From CAZVJA01 sp964626885 (GTDB taxonomy: Bacteria; Planctomycetota; Planctomycetia; Planctomycetales; Planctomycetaceae): DNA of 8,570 nucleotides. Made by a program: the position numbers and the translations under genes. Each line of letters opens with the position of its first letter. The stretch's first letter is position 1. The notes under the pieces were generated by a model. That model did no database searches. It saw only the letters and a list, made by a program, of their open reading frames with translations, and had not been told where the DNA came from. The stretch spans positions 1 to 8,570 of the forward strand of contig CAZVJA010000219.1 in assembly GCA_964626885.1 (NCBI GenBank), in the 5' to 3' direction. Positions 6,562-8,570 of the stretch are shown here, in pieces.

Positions 6562-7807
6562 GCACGGGCGAATCCGTGGTTTTCTGCCGGAATCCGCCGG
6601 TTTTCGGCTCACCGAGGCATTCCCTCAGCACGTCACCCCCCTTCGTGGAGTCTCCACTTTTCAAATACCGTTCCGCCTGCAGCAGCAGATCAACTTGGCG
6701 GGGCGAAACTGGAACCGGCGTGCCGCGCGGGGGGACTTCTGGAACCAGCCGTGCGACGATCCCCTGGATGAGAGCCTCGATTCCCACCCCGATCATTGAC
6801 GAAACGCGGATCGCTTCAGCCGGAACCTGACTCCCCCAAACGTCCTGAAGATCGCATTTGTGGGCAACGACCAGTGCATCGGGCCAGTCGGCCAGAAGTC
6901 GCAGGTCATCGGCATGCGGAGTCCGGCTGGTGTCGAGCAGAATCACCCGGCAGTCGGCCCGTTCGAGCATCAGCCGGGCGCGGTCGATTCCGGCGGATTC
7001 GAGTGTATCGGCGTTCTCCCGGATGCCGGCGGTATCAGCCAACTGCACCGGCCAGCCGTCGAGGGCGGTCTCTTCCATGACCACGTCGCGGGTCGTCCCG
7101 GGTTCTGAGTAAACAATCGACCGAGCGTAGCCTAGCAGAGCGTTGATCAGGCTCGACTTCCCGACATTCGGCCGACCGGCCAGTACAACCTTCCACGGCT
7201 GAGTGAGATGCAAGCCGAACTCGGCCCAGTGGAGAAGCGCGTCGATTCCGGCTACGACTTGAGTCAGCTGATTGTTGCTTGAGCCGTGCGATGATCCTGC
7301 TTCAATTGAACCATCGAGCAGTTCGAGCAACCGTTCCAGCGCCCGCGCCAAAATGCCGGACTGCTGTTCAAGAAGGATGGCGGCTGCCCGAGCGGTTGTT
7401 GCCCGGGCGAGCATCTCGGAACACTCGGCCTGCAGGCGCCCTTCCGTGGCTCCAAGCATGTCGCCCCAGGAGACGGCCCAATATCCGACAGCTTGCAAAT
7501 CTTCCAAAATTCGACGCGACGCCGCTTCGCCGCCGTGACAATGAATTTCCACGACCCGCTCATCACAGCGGCAAACAACAACCTCTTCCGGCGCGTCGAT
7601 CCCCCACCGTCCGAAGAGGACCTTCCCGAGCGATTGTTCCGTCAGTTGCTTTACACTCGCTGCACGAAACAACAAAGGGGACACACGCTGCCAAAGCTCC
7701 GGATCGCCAACAATGCGAATCGTCGCTACCGCCCCACGTCCCCGCGGCGTCCAGACGGCTGCCAGCGGCGGCGAGTGTTGCGGCGTGTTGGGAGGAGTCG
7801 GGGTCAT
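6536..7807 (-). CDS. Divergent MnmE/TrmE-like GTPase lacking the tRNA-modification motifs
   Basis: The gene encodes 423 residues from the ATG at 7805-7807 (no clear SD; about 450 is usual for MnmE). The N-terminus resembles the folate-binding domain of MnmE (AAVWTPRGRGAVATIRIVG and VVEIHCHGGE), and the centre is helical. The G domain is well kept: G1 GRPNVGKSS (211-219), G2 GTTRD (237-241), G3 DTAG (258-261), G4 HKCD (316-319; NKxD expected), G5 SSMIG (336-340). Two MnmE hallmarks are missing. The GEFTxRAFLNGxxDLxQAE segment is replaced by GDMLGATEGRLQAE. The C-terminal CxGK, whose Cys is needed for tRNA U34 cmnm5 modification, is absent, the chain ending VLDVSPAFP. No alternative frame restores it. 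It is probably a GTP-hydrolysing switch whose client is unknown; a tRNA role would need proof. It is likely co-transcribed with coaX (168-nt spacer) and perhaps sat. Confidence 0.85.
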   Translation of the reverse strand: MTPTPPNTPQHSPPLAAVWTPRGRGAVATIRIVGDPELWQRVSPLLFRAASVKQLTEQSLGKVLFGRWGIDAPEEVVVCRCDERVVEIHCHGGEAASRRILEDLQAVGYWAVSWGDMLGATEGRLQAECSEMLARATTARAAAILLEQQSGILARALERLLELLDGSIEAGSSHGSSNNQLTQVVAGIDALLHWAEFGLHLTQPWKVVLAGRPNVGKSSLINALLGYARSIVYSEPGTTRDVVMEETALDGWPVQLADTAGIRENADTLESAGIDRARLMLERADCRVILLDTSRTPHADDLRLLADWPDALVVAHKCDLQDVWGSQVPAEAIRVSSMIGVGIEALIQGIVARLVPEVPPRGTPVPVSPRQVDLLLQAERYLKSGDSTKGGDVLRECLGEPKTGGFRQKTTDSPVLDVSPAFP

Positions 7808-7844
7808 GGAAGTAGGAAAATAGGTGTTCGGGGTTTAGGGAAGT

Positions 7845-7938
7845 CGGCTTCATTGCGAATGGAAAAAGGCTTCAAGCTGTCAGGCTTCGGGCTTCAGGAA
7901 GACCAAATTGCTTCTCTCCGTCTTCCGTCCTCTGTCCT
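7845..7938. repeat. Heptamer-phased short repeats in the coaX/GTPase spacer
   Basis: The 168-nt spacer (7808-7975) has no gene. It carries GGCTTC at 7846, 7868, 7883 and 7890 (intervals 22, 15 and 7, i.e. roughly multiples of seven), then three tandem heptamers CCGTCTT, CCGTCCT, CTGTCCT at 7918-7938 in a pyrimidine-rich tract. On the transcribed strand they read as GAAGCC and AGGACNG units. I recall similar GAAGCCTGAAGC-type strings between planctomycete genes. No start-site or terminator function can be read from them. Confidence 0.5.
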
Positions 7939-7975
7939 GCATCACTCTTCTCCTCTGGCTCTCAACACTCATCCG

Positions 7976-8570
7976 TCAGCTTTTCCCCTCTCTTACAGCC
8001 ATTACCAACCCTTGCAGCGCCAGGTGCGGTTCCCAGCGGCCGTCGGGAAACTGGGGTGCTGCCAAGGCTGCGCCGCCACCGGTAATCAAAACAAGCGGAG
8101 CGGTCTCCCAGCGTTCCGCCAACCGTGCGATCAGTTCACGAATCGCGCCGATCTGCCCCCAAAACAACCCGCTGCGGAGCGCCTCGCGCGTGTTGAGGCC
8201 GAGCGGCTCTCGCGACTCCTCGACCAGTTCCTCGATCGTAATATACGGGAGCAGCGCCGTATATTGATGCAACGCGCGGGCCGAGAGCTCGAAGCCGGGA
8301 AGGATCGCTCCCCCCTCGAACGCTCCATCAGCCGATACCGCATCGACAGTCGTCGCGGTGCCGGTGTCGACAATCACGCAGGGAGTTCCCGCCGGGCGAA
8401 CGACATTGGCCGCCACCGCGTTCAAGAGCCGGTCGATCCCTGCCTTGCGAGGTTCCGCCAGCCGCACCATAAGCGGAAACTCTGCCGGGTCGTCGATCAC
8501 GCGCGGCTCGGGCCAGCCGTTCTTGGGCCAGGACGAGAGTAACCTCGCAACACCGTCGGGATTTGCGCCG
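7976..8570 (-). CDS. coaX: Type III pantothenate kinase, 5' end cut by window
   Basis: The 3' 198 codons are present. The frame stays open to position 8570, so the N-terminus with the first ATP-binding DxGNT motif is outside the window; an internal GTG near 8500 is not the true start. The enzyme phosphorylates pantothenate with ATP, the first step of CoA synthesis, in the cytoplasm. Visible motifs are RKAGIDRLLNAVAA (the G-x-DR pantothenate-site motif), CVIVDTGTATTVDAVSADGAFEGGAILPG (second ATP/metal motif and the conserved GGxIxPG), TALLP, and LVLITGGGAA late in the chain. This is the ASKHA-fold CoaX family, distinct from CoaA and PanK-II, and is insensitive to CoA feedback in known members. 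It is followed on the same strand by the GTPase gene after 168 nt. The upstream neighbour cannot be seen. Confidence 0.92.
   Translation of the reverse strand, partial: GANPDGVARLLSSWPKNGWPEPRVIDDPAEFPLMVRLAEPRKAGIDRLLNAVAANVVRPAGTPCVIVDTGTATTVDAVSADGAFEGGAILPGFELSARALHQYTALLPYITIEELVEESREPLGLNTREALRSGLFWGQIGAIRELIARLAERWETAPLVLITGGGAALAAPQFPDGRWEPHLALQGLVMAVREGKS

Noticed and set aside
6458..6640. Possible frameshift hiding the CxGK tail of MnmE
   Set aside because: The other two minus-strand frames were read through this stretch; neither gives CIGK or a normal MnmE C-terminus, so the tail is truly absent here.
7493..8542. Long plus-strand open frame (349 codons) opposite the GTPase and coaX genes
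   Set aside because: It runs antisense through two clearly recognised genes and the repeat spacer, is Arg/Pro-rich with no motif, and is explained as a shadow of high-GC coding DNA.
1..8570. tRNA, rRNA, CRISPR array, insertion sequence or phage genes
   Set aside because: No T-arm-like GGTTCGAATCC motif, no regularly spaced direct repeats of CRISPR length, no transposase or integrase motifs and no terminal inverted repeats were seen on reading both strands.

Overview
The window looks like chromosomal DNA of a planctomycete (phylum Planctomycetota). The best single clue is a surface beta-barrel protein of the BBP7 type, a family known mainly from that phylum. Supporting clues are fairly high G+C, short secreted thiol proteins, weakly SD-dependent starts in part of the window, and a coaX / mnmE-like / sat gene order. 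No phage, IS, CRISPR, rRNA or tRNA signal was found, so this looks like ordinary core/envelope chromosome rather than an accessory island.

Layout, left to right. (1) 54-1163, minus: a secreted BBP7-like outer-membrane barrel, with a 339-bp non-coding gap behind it (1164-1502) that holds two small hairpins and a 14-bp palindrome. (2) 1503-2219 and 2272-2892, minus: a two-gene thiol-redox unit, made of an exported peroxiredoxin-like protein (CNHC) followed 52 nt later by a TlpA/ResA-like thioredoxin lipoprotein (CIPC). (3) 2893-3538: a long divergent intergenic region with a good sigma70-type promoter facing right. (4) 3539-4276 and 4273-5088, plus: a zinc N-acetylmuramoyl-L-alanine amidase lipoprotein that overlaps by ATGA an alpha/beta-hydrolase-fold protein with no recognisable catalytic triad. 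(5) 5201-6457, 6536-7807 and 7976-8570 (cut by the window end), minus, transcribed right to left: type III pantothenate kinase (coaX), a degenerate MnmE/TrmE-like GTPase, and ATP sulfurylase (sat). The coaX/GTPase spacer carries a heptamer-phased repeat.

How they may work together: the left and middle parts are envelope functions (barrel, periplasmic thiol redox, peptidoglycan hydrolysis). The right part is housekeeping metabolism (CoA synthesis, sulfate activation) around a GTPase. The two most interesting points are that this GTPase lacks both the C-terminal CxGK motif and the GEFTxRAFLNG segment that define MnmE, and that the hydrolase-fold partner of the amidase has lost Ser, Asp and His at the expected places. 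Both look like folds kept for a new, probably non-canonical, role. Product names for the BBP7-like, redox and amidase proteins rest on motif reading without database searches.
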